Program-made: the position numbers and the translations under genes
Assembly: GCA_020205615.1 (NCBI GenBank)
Contig: CM035165.1
Location: 32,647,544-32,711,543 of the forward strand
Reading direction: 5' to 3'
DNA: 64,000 nucleotides
DNA from: Panax quinquefolius
Lineage: Eukaryota; Streptophyta; Magnoliopsida; Apiales; Araliaceae
The notes under the pieces: model-generated
What the model was told of the DNA's origin: nothing
Databases searched by the model: none
The model's input: only the letters and a program-made list of their open reading frames with translations
In this document: positions 1-10,329 of the stretch, one piece after another
Layout of the letters: each line of letters opens with the position of its first letter
Position numbering within the stretch: the stretch's first letter is position 1

Positions 1-383
1 TCCCTTAACTTCGATGCACCAAGCATCTGTTCGGCTATATCTTCCCTTTGTTTTAACAGAACCTCCAAAGCTTTATCTGCTTCATCTACCATCCTCGCCA
101 ATTTGGCAGCTCTGTCCTCTTGACCACTTCGGCGATGAGTCTTGGTCGGTGAGCCTTCCACCCGCCCCTGATCAGGATCACGCTCCTTATCAGCATTGAA
201 AACCAACTTCCGTCTGGCTCCACCGTGGATCTTCGGACGAAGTTCTCCTGAGTTGTGTTTAGAGGCCGTGCTTTCGTGAGCACTTTTAGAAGGACCCAGA
301 CGATCCTTTACTGAAATACGAGGCAGTGATGAACTGACAGCCATCGCCTGCCCTTCTGGTGTACCATCTCTACTCCTCATCAT
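1..383 (-). CDS. Ty3/gypsy-type gag, N-terminal part, runs off the left edge
   Basis: Read on the minus strand from an ATG at 383-381, the frame stays open for about 127 codons to the window edge. It begins MMRSRDGTPEGQ and contains RISVKDRLGP, a short motif I recognise from gag proteins of plant Ty3/gypsy elements. It continues as a hydrophilic, Lys/Arg/Asp/Glu-rich stretch and then a probable helix (AAKLARMVDEADKALEVL). The frame is also open upstream of this ATG through the leader, so the start could lie further 5'. It follows a primer-site-like sequence and an LTR in the order expected for a 5' element end. Unlike the elements further right, no frameshift is visible. Gag would form the particle that packages element RNA. 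The lineage is uncertain (Tat-like is my guess) and the remainder lies outside the window. Confidence 0.6.
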   Translation of the reverse strand, partial: MMRSRDGTPEGQAMAVSSSLPRISVKDRLGPSKSAHESTASKHNSGELRPKIHGGARRKLVFNADKERDPDQGRVEGSPTKTHRRSGQEDRAAKLARMVDEADKALEVLLKQREDIAEQMLGASKLR

Positions 384-440
384 CTTCCGAAGTAGGTTAA
401 ACAATTGTGATTGAAAATTTAAATGACACTTAACAAACCC

Positions 441-460
441 CCCTCCTTCTAGCGCCCAAT
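441..460 (-). other. Probable primer binding site of the left-edge element
   Basis: On the minus strand, directly after the LTR end GTTAACA, comes TTGGGCGCTAGAAGGAGG. It sits where a tRNA primer site should be, between LTR and gag, and starts with TGG, the complement of a tRNA CCA end. I cannot name the tRNA. Confidence 0.45.
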
Positions 461-936
461 GTTAACGCCAAGATCTTACGCCACGTCCCCAATCACGTAA
501 GGCATACCTGATCCCGCAGCAATAAACACGATAAACACCTCGAAGCTTGGCGGTACATTTAAAATCGAGGATAGCTTCGAGCGTGAGAGTCGATGCGCGT
601 GTTCACAAGGTTATCAAAAATGGAGGATGTAATGCCTAGTGTATTGAGAAAATCTCATAAATCTTGAATGTGTATATGATTATATGATAAAATGTGTGTA
701 CATACCTCTTTGTGAAGACTTCCTTGCTAAGCTATACTCTCTTGCACGGATTCTGTGTACCCACCCACTACTACTGACCACGCCCCTTGATCGATGGGTT
801 CTACCGATCGCATGTAGTTTATCCACTTTGCTTTTGGTCATTTGTTTCTCTACCGTACCGTAGGTTATAATCCCATCCACATTAATGCATGGCGGTTCTT
901 TTTCAGTCAACCAAATCATGCTTTTTCATCATTACA
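461..936 (-). repeat. Probable 5' LTR of the left-edge Ty3/gypsy-like element
   Basis: On the minus strand this 476-bp stretch begins TGTAATGATG and ends GGCGTTAACA, giving TG...CA ends. It lies directly upstream of the primer-site-like sequence and gag. The outer boundary is inferred only from the TG dinucleotide and spacing, because the partner LTR and target duplication are outside the window. No ORF in it looks real. Confidence 0.5.
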
Positions 937-1571
937 AGTCAAAATAATAGATATTAAAATGTCCAAAGGATCGATCCACCGAACCGAATTCCGGTCTTAT
1001 AAGTCAAAATGAAAATAATAGGATAAGCTACCAATGACTTTCATGGTTCAATAATAAAGGCCCAATAGATTAATTAAATGAGTAAGTCCAATCTACCCGG
1101 CCCAATGAGATAAAATATCATGACCCAACAAATAGAATTGTCTCAGTTTTGTACGTGTGTGTATATTATCCGGAACATATATATTAATAATATAACAAAA
1201 TTAAGGCATTTCCTAAATTACACTTCACATTAATTATTTACATATATTTGATCTTGATCTTTTTTTCATTAATTCTCAATTATCGATCCCAAAAAATAAA
1301 ATAAAAATTAGCATGCAAGAATAATGGACTTTATCAAGTCTTGTACGTGTGTTCACCTTTAGAATACTAGAGCATATATCCTCAATAATTTCTTTATTTC
1401 ATGCATGCAAGAAAAGTAAAAGTAATAGACCAGTCTACTTCCTCTTTATCTTTTGTCACTTCTTTTTTCAGTCCCCAAACAGTACCTTTATCTCTCTTTA
1501 TATTCAATTATCCCACCCCATTTACACAAACTTCCAAATTTACCCCCACCATGCATGCACCTTTTCTTTTC

Positions 1572-1574
<3 letters not shown>
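937..1574. other. Intergenic DNA and distal promoter of the AAA-ATPase gene
   Basis: AT-rich, no gene seen. It carries RY-type motifs: GCATGC near 1312 and two CATGCATG copies at 1400-1407 and 1550-1557. RY motifs are bound by plant B3 transcription factors such as ABI3/FUS3/LEC2. Use here is inferred from position only. Confidence 0.4.

Positions 1575-1618
<44 letters not shown>
1575..1618. repeat. (TA)22 microsatellite in the AAA-ATPase promoter
   Basis: Twenty-two perfect TA dinucleotides end about 70 bp before the start codon and 17 bp before a TATAAA. Such tracts vary in length easily. This one could itself serve as TATA sequence. Confidence 0.95.
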
Positions 1619-1622
<4 letters not shown>

Positions 1623-1634
1623 CTAGCTAAACCC

Positions 1635-1640
1635 TATAAA
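1635..1640 (+). promoter_or_regulatory. Candidate TATA box of the AAA-ATPase gene
   Basis: TATAAA, 48 bp upstream of the ATG. A start site about 30 bp downstream would leave a leader of only about 20 nt. The adjacent (TA)22 tract is the alternative and would give a longer leader. Confidence 0.45.
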
Positions 1641-1687
1641 CAAAAGACAAATTAAATCCCCAATTCACCTAGCTACAACAAGCAAAA

Positions 1688-3235
1688 ATGGAGATATTGT
1701 CACAAATGTGGTCTTTCTTAGGCCTCTTAACAGTTCTACAAAACATATTACCATCTCAACTCCTCTCTCTGTTACACTCTTTCTATGAATCCCTTCAAGA
1801 TTTCTTTAGCCCTTATTCTTATTTCGAAATCCCCGAATTCAACGGCTACTGCGGCGTCGACGTTAACGACCTTTATCGCCACGTTAACCTTTATTTAAAC
1901 TCCGTTAATCCCACAACCACCTGCCGCCGCCTCTCCCTCTCCCGCTCCAAATCCTCCAACCGCATTTCCTTCACGGTGGCGCCAAATCACACCGTGCATG
2001 ACTCCTTCTCCGGCCACCGCCTCTCCTGGACCCACCACGTCGAGACGGTCCAAGACTCCCTCGACGAGAAGCGTAGCTTCACCCTCAAGTTACCCAAGCG
2101 CTACCGCGTCGGCCTGCTCTCAACCTACCTTGAGAGCGTGACCTCACGCGCAGAGGAGTTTGAGCGCGTGTCACGTGAGCGGAGGTTGTTCACCAATAAC
2201 GGACACGGCTCATACGAGTCCGGCTGGTCATCGGTCCCATTCCGGCACCCTTCCACGTTCGAAACCCTAGCATTGGCACCGGAGTTGAAAAAACAGCTGA
2301 CGGAGGATTTGACAGCATTTTCACAAGGAAAACAGTTTTACCATAAAATCGGACGTGCATGGAAACGTGGGTATTTATTGCATGGCTCGCCAGGATCAGG
2401 AAAATCGAGCTTAATAGCTGCAATGGCGAATTATCTTTGTTACGACGTTTACGATCTTGAACTAAGCAAAGTTACTGATAACTCAGAGCTGAGAGCTTTG
2501 CTTATTCAAACCACGAATCGTTCCGTTATTGTGATTGAAGATATTGATTGTTCTATTGACCTCACCGGGGATAGGGTGTCAAAAAGGGCAAAACCATCAT
2601 TACAGCGTGCAAAATGTCGACGGGATATTGTTGATAGCGGTGAAGATAACCGCCGGGTGACGTTATCAGGGCTGTTGAATTTTACTGATGGGCTGTGGTC
2701 ATGTTGTGGTGAAGAAAGAATTATAGTGTTTACTACAAATTATAGGGACAGTATTGACCCGGCGCTAGTTAGATGTGGGCGCATGGATGTGCATGTTAGC
2801 CTTGGCACGTGCGGGGTGCATGCGTTCAAGGCCTTGGTGAAGAACTACGTGGGAGTTGAAACGCACGCGCTGTTTGATGTGGTGGAGAGCTGTATACGAG
2901 CCGGTGGGGCCCTTACGCCAGCTCAGATAGGGGAGATCTTGTTGAGGAATAGGAGGGACGCTGATGTGGCGGTCAAAGCTGTGTTGTTGGCAATGCAGGC
3001 CAAGATTTTGGGTAGTGACGTGGAGGCGGTGGAAGGTGGTCGGGAATCGGATGACGCCGCTAGGTCGCCGGAGAGTTTGGACCGGAGGTTGATGTTGTCG
3101 CCGGAGAATTGGTATGGGTCGCCGGGGAGAGGTGGAGGGAAGAAGAGGAGGACAGAAGGGTCCAGTTGGGAGAGGAAGGTAAAGTTTTTAGTGAGGCTCA
3201 AGTCTTTGACTAAGTCTGACTCTGGAAGAAGATAG
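1688..3235 (+). CDS. AAA-ATPase, BCS1-like plant family (At5g57480/At4g25835-like)
   Basis: Intronless ORF of 515 residues. Members of this plant family are membrane-anchored AAA ATPases of mitochondria or ER, often stress- or senescence-linked; the substrate is generally unknown. Residues 1-30 are hydrophobic and probably form the anchor. About 30-125 match the family's N-terminal AAA-associated domain. The AAA core spans about 190-390: Walker A GSPGSGKS (233-240), Walker B IVIEDIDC (281-288), sensor-1 region FTTN (348-351) and an arginine-finger stretch DPALVRCGRMD (357-367). I would expect a proline where C363 stands. Between Walker B and sensor 1 lies a basic low-complexity insert (about 295-322). 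The C-terminus is basic, with KKRR at 485-488. The start at 1688 has a good context (AAAAATGG) and no longer in-frame option. Length and motif order are complete, so I judge the gene functional. Its 5' third is C-rich in third codon positions, unlike its AT-rich surroundings. Confidence 0.93.
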   Translation: MEILSQMWSFLGLLTVLQNILPSQLLSLLHSFYESLQDFFSPYSYFEIPEFNGYCGVDVNDLYRHVNLYLNSVNPTTTCRRLSLSRSKSSNRISFTVAPNHTVHDSFSGHRLSWTHHVETVQDSLDEKRSFTLKLPKRYRVGLLSTYLESVTSRAEEFERVSRERRLFTNNGHGSYESGWSSVPFRHPSTFETLALAPELKKQLTEDLTAFSQGKQFYHKIGRAWKRGYLLHGSPGSGKSSLIAAMANYLCYDVYDLELSKVTDNSELRALLIQTTNRSVIVIEDIDCSIDLTGDRVSKRAKPSLQRAKCRRDIVDSGEDNRRVTLSGLLNFTDGLWSCCGEERIIVFTTNYRDSIDPALVRCGRMDVHVSLGTCGVHAFKALVKNYVGVETHALFDVVESCIRAGGALTPAQIGEILLRNRRDADVAVKAVLLAMQAKILGSDVEAVEGGRESDDAARSPESLDRRLMLSPENWYGSPGRGGGKKRRTEGSSWERKVKFLVRLKSLTKSDSGRR

Positions 3236-5105
3236 AGGTGTCTAATTTGATCTTAATTTATAAGCATTTCTGTAAAATGATCTTGTGAGATTAGTTTGTA
3301 GATGTAGCTTTTTTTAAGCTAATATATTAACCATCTTTGCATTGAATTTTAATTAATTGTTATTTTTTTAATAACTTATTCTATTACAATTTTACTATAG
3401 GGATACAAGGCTTATTAGGTGGGAACTTAATTAATTAATTAATCTAGCACAAAAAAAATTAATAACTTATCTTTTGTTGTTTTTTCTTAAAAAAAAGGTT
3501 CAAAATGGACTTTAATTTAGTAAATATGTATGTTGTACTCGATAGCTTCACTATACAATAAGCAGAAAAAGGAGAAAATAAGTGAGTCCTAAGTCTTAAC
3601 CATCTACTGCTGGATAAGTTTTTTGATCTTCACTATGTACAAATTTTACAAAATAAGCCTTTAAAAGATTAAGAAAGTGAAGGGAATACTGAAAAATGCT
3701 TTTCTTTTTTCTTTTCACGGGGACGGGGACGGGGACGGGGACGGGGACGGGGTCGGGGGTCGGGGGTCGGGGTCGGGGGTGGGGGTGGGGGTGGGGGGGG
3801 GGAATTCACTTTTGGTATGACTTCATGTAAAGAGCATTAAATATTCTCTCAAAAAAGAGTCAAACGCATTTGAAAGGAAGCTAATCACTTTATTTTCAAT
3901 AGGCGCAAATTGATGATTTGCTCCTTTAATTTGGGTATTGTTAACGTCAAATTTTATACGTATGACGAAATTATCAAAATAATAAGTTAAAATCGTGCTA
4001 ACGGTTAATTGTATTATTGTGAAATCAAACTCATAAAATACACACAGATAAACATATACACAGAGATATAAAATATGGACACAAGAATTTATGTTTAAAT
4101 CCACTTGAAAAAAAACTACGGAGAGATATAAGAAATCCACTAAAATAATATAGAAAGTAAAAATTGTTTGTTTGTTGATGTATTTATAGAAAGTAGGAGT
4201 CCTTTTCAGAATGACCTTATAACCGCAATTAATGATTGATTGTTTCTTTCCCAAATTAGATCTCCTTATCCCACCAAATAAAGAAACACAATCTTACATT
4301 AATAAAAACTCTCCCACTGTTTGAGCAATCTGTCCAAATAAACGTATATGAGTCAACACCAAATCCTAATTTTTATAAACTAATTTTTATCAGTCACTAT
4401 AATAATCATCTTTATTTTTTAAGTTGCAAGTGAATAAAAATATGTTACACATATTTTTTAAGTTTTTTAAAACCTATTCTATTAGAATTAAAATTTTAAA
4501 ATACATTTCATCTGAATGTTTAAGAGAGAACTTGAAAAGAAGCCAAGCGAGAAAATAGAAAAATTTGACGTTGAATTCTTTATCCCTTTTTAAAGTTGAT
4601 GTGTCAACTTAAATTAAAGTATAAAGTTTCATTTTGCATATATAAAGAAGGATAGAGAATTTATTAGTGAAATTGTTGTAAATGCTCTCAGTTGTCCTTA
4701 CAGTTATATAAATTTTGAAAGAAAAAAAATAAGGTAATTAATATTTCTACATTTTTGATATTTTTATATGATATCTTTTCAGATAAAGGTGTAAATGAAT
4801 TGAGTCAAATATAAAATAAGATTTGATTGAGAGTCATTTAGCTACTGAGTCGAACACGATCTCGAATCGAGTTTGAGTAATTTGAATTTTTCAAACGAAT
4901 ATAATTCGAGTATTAATAAAAAATTATAATTTAAAGATGTTTGAATAATTTATCAAAATTTAAAATTTATTCATATTTAAATTATTTGAATCGAATTTTT
5001 AATCAAATGACTACGAATGAAGTCCAAACTATTTATTTATTTTATAACTTTATTCTCAGATATGGAAGAACTCTATGAAAATATCAAAATAGTGCTCCCA
5101 ATATT
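3236..5105. other. Intergenic region: 3' flank of the AAA-ATPase gene and AT-rich spacer
   Basis: It starts with the presumed 3' UTR. The rest is AT-rich and holds a G-rich minisatellite. A 143-codon minus-strand ORF at 3823-4254 is AT-driven and resembles nothing. I see no RNA gene or element ends. Confidence 0.6.
3719..3802 (+). repeat. G-rich minisatellite with G-quadruplex potential
   Basis: Thirteen runs of four or more G in 84 bp, first as GGGGAC units, then GGGGGTC, then GGGGGT, ending in a run of ten G. The drift of the unit from one end to the other suggests stepwise slippage. It lies about 0.5 kb past the AAA-ATPase stop codon, on the coding strand. Confidence 0.95.
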
Positions 5106-5112
5106 TATATAT
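5106..5112 (+). promoter_or_regulatory. Candidate TATA box of the EF-hand gene
   Basis: TATATAT, about 170 bp upstream of the ATG at 5283, in otherwise AT-rich DNA, so chance is possible. The sequence between it and the ATG is less AT-rich and suits a leader of about 140 nt. Confidence 0.4.
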
Positions 5113-5282
5113 GCATAAAATATGATAAAACCAAATATGCCCCGTGACCTCGTTATCTACCCAAAAAGCACGTCTCGAAAAACTACGGTCCAGAATTAAT
5201 TCTACCTGCTTCACTTCGCCACCTCACAATTAATCATCGATCTAATTCATTTCAATTTCTAGGGAGAAAAGGAAAATCAGAT

Positions 5283-5714
5283 ATGGGAGTAGTGATAATC
5301 GACGGTTCCACGGTTCGAGACTTCGTCGCCGACGAGGCTCAGTTCCAGAAGAGCGTCGACGAGCGGTTCGCTGCGCTAGATCTGAACAACGACGGCGTTT
5401 TATCGCGATCGGAGATGCGCAAGGCCTTCGAGTCGTTTCGACTGTTGGAGACGCACTTCGGCGTCGATGTAGCGACGACGCCGGAAGAGCTGACGCGGTT
5501 ATATGACTCGATCTTCGAGAAATTCGACGGCGACCACAGCGGCGCGGTGGATATTGACGAATTTAGGAGCGAGTTGAAGAAGATTATGCTGGCGATCGCC
5601 GACGGGTTGGGGTCGGCGCCGATTCAGATGGCGCTTGAGGACGACGATGAGAATTTGCTTAAACAAGCTGCAGATCTTGAGGCCGCTAAGATTGCAAAGA
5701 CTTCTTCCTCTTGA
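5283..5714 (+). CDS. Two-EF-hand calcium-binding protein, 143 aa
   Basis: Intronless ORF of 143 residues with two canonical EF-hand loops. Loop 1 is DLNNDGVLSRSE (33-44) and loop 2 is DGDHSGAVDIDE (82-93). Both keep acidic or oxygen ligands at positions 1, 3 and 5, Gly at 6, and Glu at 12, so both should bind calcium. A 37-residue linker separates them. The N-terminus is short and has no clear signal peptide, although MG at 1-2 leaves N-myristoylation open. The tail after 117 is acidic and probably helical. It resembles small plant EF-hand proteins of the calmodulin-like or regulator type, but I cannot assign a named member. The gene is GC-rich compared with its flanks and has an in-frame upstream stop (TAG near 5261), which supports this start. 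It is complete and undamaged. The copia insertion begins 243 bp after its stop codon. Confidence 0.9.
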   Translation: MGVVIIDGSTVRDFVADEAQFQKSVDERFAALDLNNDGVLSRSEMRKAFESFRLLETHFGVDVATTPEELTRLYDSIFEKFDGDHSGAVDIDEFRSELKKIMLAIADGLGSAPIQMALEDDDENLLKQAADLEAAKIAKTSSS

Positions 5715-5951
5715 TTTTGATTTTGGGTGGTGGGTTTATCCGACGGCGTTTTATAATCTTAATTTTTGATAAGGAATTTTCTTTTTCTTTTTTTATCCTT
5801 TTTAGTGTCTTTTAGTTATTTTGCATTTCTGATCTTTGTATGCAAGTGTTTGTACTTGGTATTATGTATGCTTATACTCATAATAAGTTTTTCTGTTTTT
5901 AAGAATATTGTAAAATACTAAACTCTTATAAAATAATGTAGTAAAATTATT
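5715..5951 (+). other. 3' UTR and downstream flank of the EF-hand gene
   Basis: T-rich sequence typical of a plant 3' UTR, followed by AT-rich DNA with several AATAA-like words (for example near 5880 and 5930). It ends at the target duplication of the copia insertion. Confidence 0.55.
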
Positions 5952-5956
5952 GTAAC

Positions 5957-6196
5957 TGTTATGAAACTTTAGCATGGAGTGTATAAATATACTCTTATAA
6001 TTGCTGCATGAAACTCTTCAGAAAATTCTTCAGAGAGAATTCTCTTTGTGAAGTTATGTGTGTTTTCATTCTGCATATTCTCCTTTATATAGGAAAGCAG
6101 AAGAGGAGGAGGACAAGAGAGGAAATTGCCTGGAACCTCACAATGAGAAAAAGGAGAGGAAATTGCCTCTATCGTAGGCAATCATGTTTTATAACA
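5957..6196 (-). repeat. 3' LTR of C1
   Basis: 240 bp. In sense it starts TGTTATAAAACATG, directly after a purine tract (AGGGGAAG, 6197-6204). It matches the LTR at 57446-57722 almost base for base but lacks a purine-rich stretch of about 37 bp. Confidence 0.9.
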
Positions 6197-7520
6197 CTTC
6201 CCCTAATTTCTTACGATAGAAGATTATGTCTCATTAAAAATCTTGTAAGAAAATTCAGTGAGAAAAACTTAACGAAAGGAAAAAGAGTACATATCTTTTA
6301 CATAAATATCTTAATTGACTGTCTCGTTAAAACCTTGTCAAGAAAAACCCATTGGGATAAAAACCCTCGACTAAGGAAAAAAAAGACAGATCTTCCTCAG
6401 TAGGAATTCATAACTTTTGGATGAAATGTTGTCATAAGTCTTTCAATTACACATTCCGATCTTTTTCTAAAGTTTTGCAAAGCGTTGCGTTTAGTAGTGA
6501 CTTTGTGTGAATAAGTTGGCTAGATTATCATCACGATCGAATTTGATCTTGTCATCTATATCACCCTTCTTTTGTAGCTCATGTGTGAAGAAAGATTTAG
6601 GTGAAATGTGTTTTGTTCTATCTCCCTTGATGTACTCTCTTCTAAGTTTAGCAATGCATGTAGCGTTATCTTCATACAGAATTGTAGGAATGTCTTTGAT
6701 TGATGGTAGTTCACATGACTTTTGAATATGCTGAATAATTGATCTCAACCAAACACACTCTCAGCTTGCTTCATATATAGCGAAAATCTCGGAGTGATTT
6801 GAAGATATAGCTGTCATGGTTTGCTTTGTGGATTTTCAGGATATAGCCGTGTCACAATATGTAAATACATAACCTATTTGTGATCTTTCATTGTGTGGAT
6901 TTGATAAATATCCTGCATCGGCATATCTAACCAATCGCGAAGTTGAATCTATTGGATAAAATAAACCAATATCAATACTTCCACGGAGGTATCTCAAAAT
7001 GTATTTGATCTCATCCCAATGTCTCTTAGTCGAAGAAGAATTGTATCTTCTTTAACAAGTTGACAAAATCGAATCGTGTCGTATACACATTTGCAAGATA
7101 CATAAGAGCACCTATTGCACTTAGGTATGGAACTTCAGGTCCAAGAACTTTTTCCATTTTACTTAGGCATGGAAATTCAGGTCCAAGAACTTCTTCTATT
7201 GTACTTAGGCATGGAACTTCAGGTCCAAGAACTTCTTCCATTGTACTTAGGCATGAAACTTGGTCCAAGAACTTCTTTCCTACTTTACAGAAGTAAAATG
7301 GATCTTTATCAATTTCTAAAGATCGAACAACCATCTAGGTAGTCAAAGGATGAGCTTTATCCATATGAAAACAACAGAAGAATCTTTTTCGGTATATGTG
7401 GATTTATGAACAAAAAATTCCAGATCTAAATGCTCCACTTGTATTCCCAAATAGAATTTTGTCTTTTCAAGATCTTTCATTTCAAATTCATCTTTTAGAT
7501 AAGTAGCAGTTCTTGTGAGT
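6197..7520 (-). pseudogene. C1 pol, 3' part: end of reverse transcriptase and RNase H
   Basis: In sense order: an RT segment (DEFEMKDLEKTKFYLGIQ, 7343-7573 frame), the RT-RNase H connection (LSAIGALMYLA), and the RNase H end (ILYEDNATCIAKL, 6491-6748) with its downstream FFTHELQKKGDID stretch. These are standard copia signatures. The frame is broken several times. A 42-bp in-frame repeat expands the connection at 7119-7286. The block ends at the purine tract before the 3' LTR. It would supply RNA-template degradation and DNA synthesis if intact. Confidence 0.88.
7119..7286 (-). repeat. 42-bp in-frame minisatellite in C1 pol
   Basis: Four copies of a 42-bp unit encode a 14-residue repeat of the form GPEVPCLSTIEEVL just before LSAIGALMYLA. 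The unit length is a multiple of three, so the frame is kept across the expansion. Confidence 0.85.
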
Positions 7521-10329
7521 TGTGACGCCCCAAAATAGTATACACAACACCCATTCCGAGTCGCCAAATACATGAATGCGAAATAACTACAACTTTATTA
7601 TTACAACAAGAAAAGCTGTGAGTTTGAATACAAATATTATCTTCTGTACAATATCTATACTCAAATAAATCCTCATCACATTATTGATTCATTATTTTAC
7701 AAAATGGTGAGGACTACTAAACAACTCTCTCTAGAATCTTCATTCCATACCCACTAAGACTTTCGCTACATTCTCGCCTCCCGAGAAGAAAAATGGAACA
7801 ACAAGGAAAAGGGTGAGCTCAACTAGCCCAAGAAAGAATATTATGACTAAGATAATATACAACAAATTATCGTTAGTCTTCAACGAGAAAAATCGATAGA
7901 ATCTGATAGACAAACAAGTTTCGGATCAATATTCGCAATGAAATAATAATTCATAGAAGAGTTACGTAGAGAATGAAATCTACTATAATCTATGAATTTA
8001 ACGATCCATCATCAATATTTTATCCTCGTAACATCAATCAATATACATCCGGAATCAAATATTCATCTTTTTGCTACAAGCCAAAGATATTCATCATTAG
8101 TCATATTCATTTAAACACCTGTTCATCTTTGCACTACAGGCCAAAGATATTAATCAATCGGTCATGTTCATCTCAACACCTATTCATCTTTGCACTACAG
8201 GCCAAAGATATTCTTCAGAAATCATTCATCTTTGCACTACAGGCCAAAGATATTCAATAATATCATCATTTAAGACTGAGGATGATGAAAAATATTTTTA
8301 AAGAAACGAATCCAGTGAAACAAAATGACAAGGATTAAGGATTAAGGATTCGTACTTGGTTTTATCCACGCCCAAAAATACCTCAAAAATAATCATAGTG
8401 GTGTAAAATTCAAGAATGATCAAAACATGGATACAATCAGAGTTAGTATCCAGAATAGATATTTTGAACAAAAAGAAGAAATTTTATTTTTCTATTGAAT
8501 AGTCTTGAGTATCGTGAATAGTCTTGAGTATCGTGAATAAGTAACTCCAGACACCAAAAGATAGAAATTCCACAAAAACATCTTCACGCTTCATGAATAG
8601 TACTCGTGAATAGTAACTCGTGAATAGTAACTCATGAATAGTAACTCGTGAATAGTAACTCATGAATAGTAACTCGTGAATAGTAACCCCGACATGAAAA
8701 AATTCTAAATTTGATAAAAACTTCAGATCAACATTTCAGCATAATGATATTGAAGAAATAATATCATTACGAAAAAAAATAATATCCCTTACCTCGAAAG
8801 ATCAAGATTTACAAATTAGAATCTAATATATAGTCTTTGAAGGGAACTTGCACCTGCCTAGCAATACTCAAAGTATACTCAAAATACTCACAAGAATACG
8901 CTCAAAATATCGAGAGAGAAAAATAGAGAAAACTTCAGTTTACGGTGTGATTTTCAATTCTAACCTAAGCACCTATTTATAGGAAAATGCTTAGAACACC
9001 AAAGCGAGAAAATTTAATATAATATTAATATAATTATACAAATTTTCCTTAGCCTACCTTTTGGTCAAAACACCAGCCACACATGTTAATGATGTCCAAA
9101 AAATACAAAAACGTTTTTCTTAACAAAAATAATTTAAACTCCCAAAAACAATTATTTTGAGCTTGAACTTCAATAATTCATAATAAATAGCCCTTTTATC
9201 AGAAAATTCGAATCTCATGAGTTTTTATAGGAAATTCAATTCTCTACAACTTTGCAGAAGAAAGTTTTTCCAAATTCCAAACAAAATCGACCGAAATCCA
9301 CAAACAAGCGATTTTACAAAGCTATAATCAAATTTCGATTAATAATTGTGTCCACCAACACACAAAACATGTGTTAAACATTTTATGCCACAAAAATACT
9401 CTTCCTCCTCATATACTCATATATCCCACATTCATTGTAAAAATATCACCGTTAATATATTATTAAAATAATATATTTAAATGAATTATTTTATCGTAAA
9501 AAGATAAAATATTAATTTTCAACAATTGTCATTTTAAAATTTTCTCCATCTATATCCACATAAAATCAATATTTTCCACATCATATAAATCAATAATTAA
9601 TTATTCATAAATAATATTACGAAATCACAATATTGACAACCAGTAGCGGTTCAGGAAAGAGGGGCTTTCAATAAGAATTTCTTCTTCTTGGCGCCGCAAT
9701 TAGATGACCAAACCTCTCCTTAGATGTAACTTTCTAGACATTGCCAATAATGTTATCTAATAATATTATTCGGATAATATGAATTATTGCTTCGATAATG
9801 AAAGATAATTGTAATAATGACAATTATTGAAACAACAAAGATATATAAAATATCAACGCAAAGAATTATTAACTCAATAAAATATTTGAATAAAGAATTA
9901 CCAGTAACCATTATTGAGTAGTGCCTTCTTCACGTAAGAATCAATAATTGGTGCAATACTGGTGCTACTCGCTTCAACAACGCGTATTAGTGTGTTTTAA
10001 CCACCGGTATTCCAACAAAGATAATCTAGCAATAACTACGCCAGATTATTTAAAAACAACTTATATTTGTCGCTTTCTTCATCCAATCGCTTTCCGTTAT
10101 GGGGCCCACACATGGTCATACCGCGTCCGCATTTAATATTCCCAAGCGATAAAGATTTAATATTCCACGACCAAACGAATATTCCCCACAACAATGAATA
10201 TTTTATAACCACTTGCTTATTTTTGAAATATTTAAGTATTTAACCCTTAACTATCCACATTAATCAAATCAACCCTTACTATTTCAAAATAAAGGAAATT
10301 CCTTTTTATTTAAAAATTTTGGTCTTACA
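7521..10329 (-). repeat. E1 3' LTR (2.8 kb)
   Basis: On the minus strand it starts TGTAAGACC and ends GGGGCGTCACA. In sense order it contains GAATATTC arrays in U3 (10090-10205), a TATA box (CCTATAAATAGG, complement of 8971-8982), TACTATTCAC repeats (8500-8690) and a four-hairpin array (8066-8250). The purine tract AAGGAGGGAGGT abuts it at 10330-10341. Confidence 0.92.
8066..8250 (-). repeat. Four-copy hairpin array in the E1 LTR
   Basis: Each copy shows ATCTTTG and CAAAGAT as a 7-bp perfect stem around the loop CACTACAGGC (sense GCCTGTAGTG). Three copies are exact and one (8066-8091) is altered. The array lies about 0.8 kb downstream of the LTR TATA box, so it should be part of the element's RNA. 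Confidence 0.8.

Noticed and set aside
1349..1630. 93- and 72-codon ORFs upstream of the AAA-ATPase gene
   Set aside because: They end in the (TA)n tract (IYIYIY) and lie in the promoter, upstream of the TATA word.
3823..4254. 143-codon minus-strand ORF between the two genes
   Set aside because: AT-driven composition, no recognisable motif, no promoter-like context; other frames nearby are also open by chance.
7060..7342. Plus-strand ORFs with GTSGPRTSSIVLRH-type repeats
   Set aside because: Shadow of the 42-bp repeat in C1 pol.
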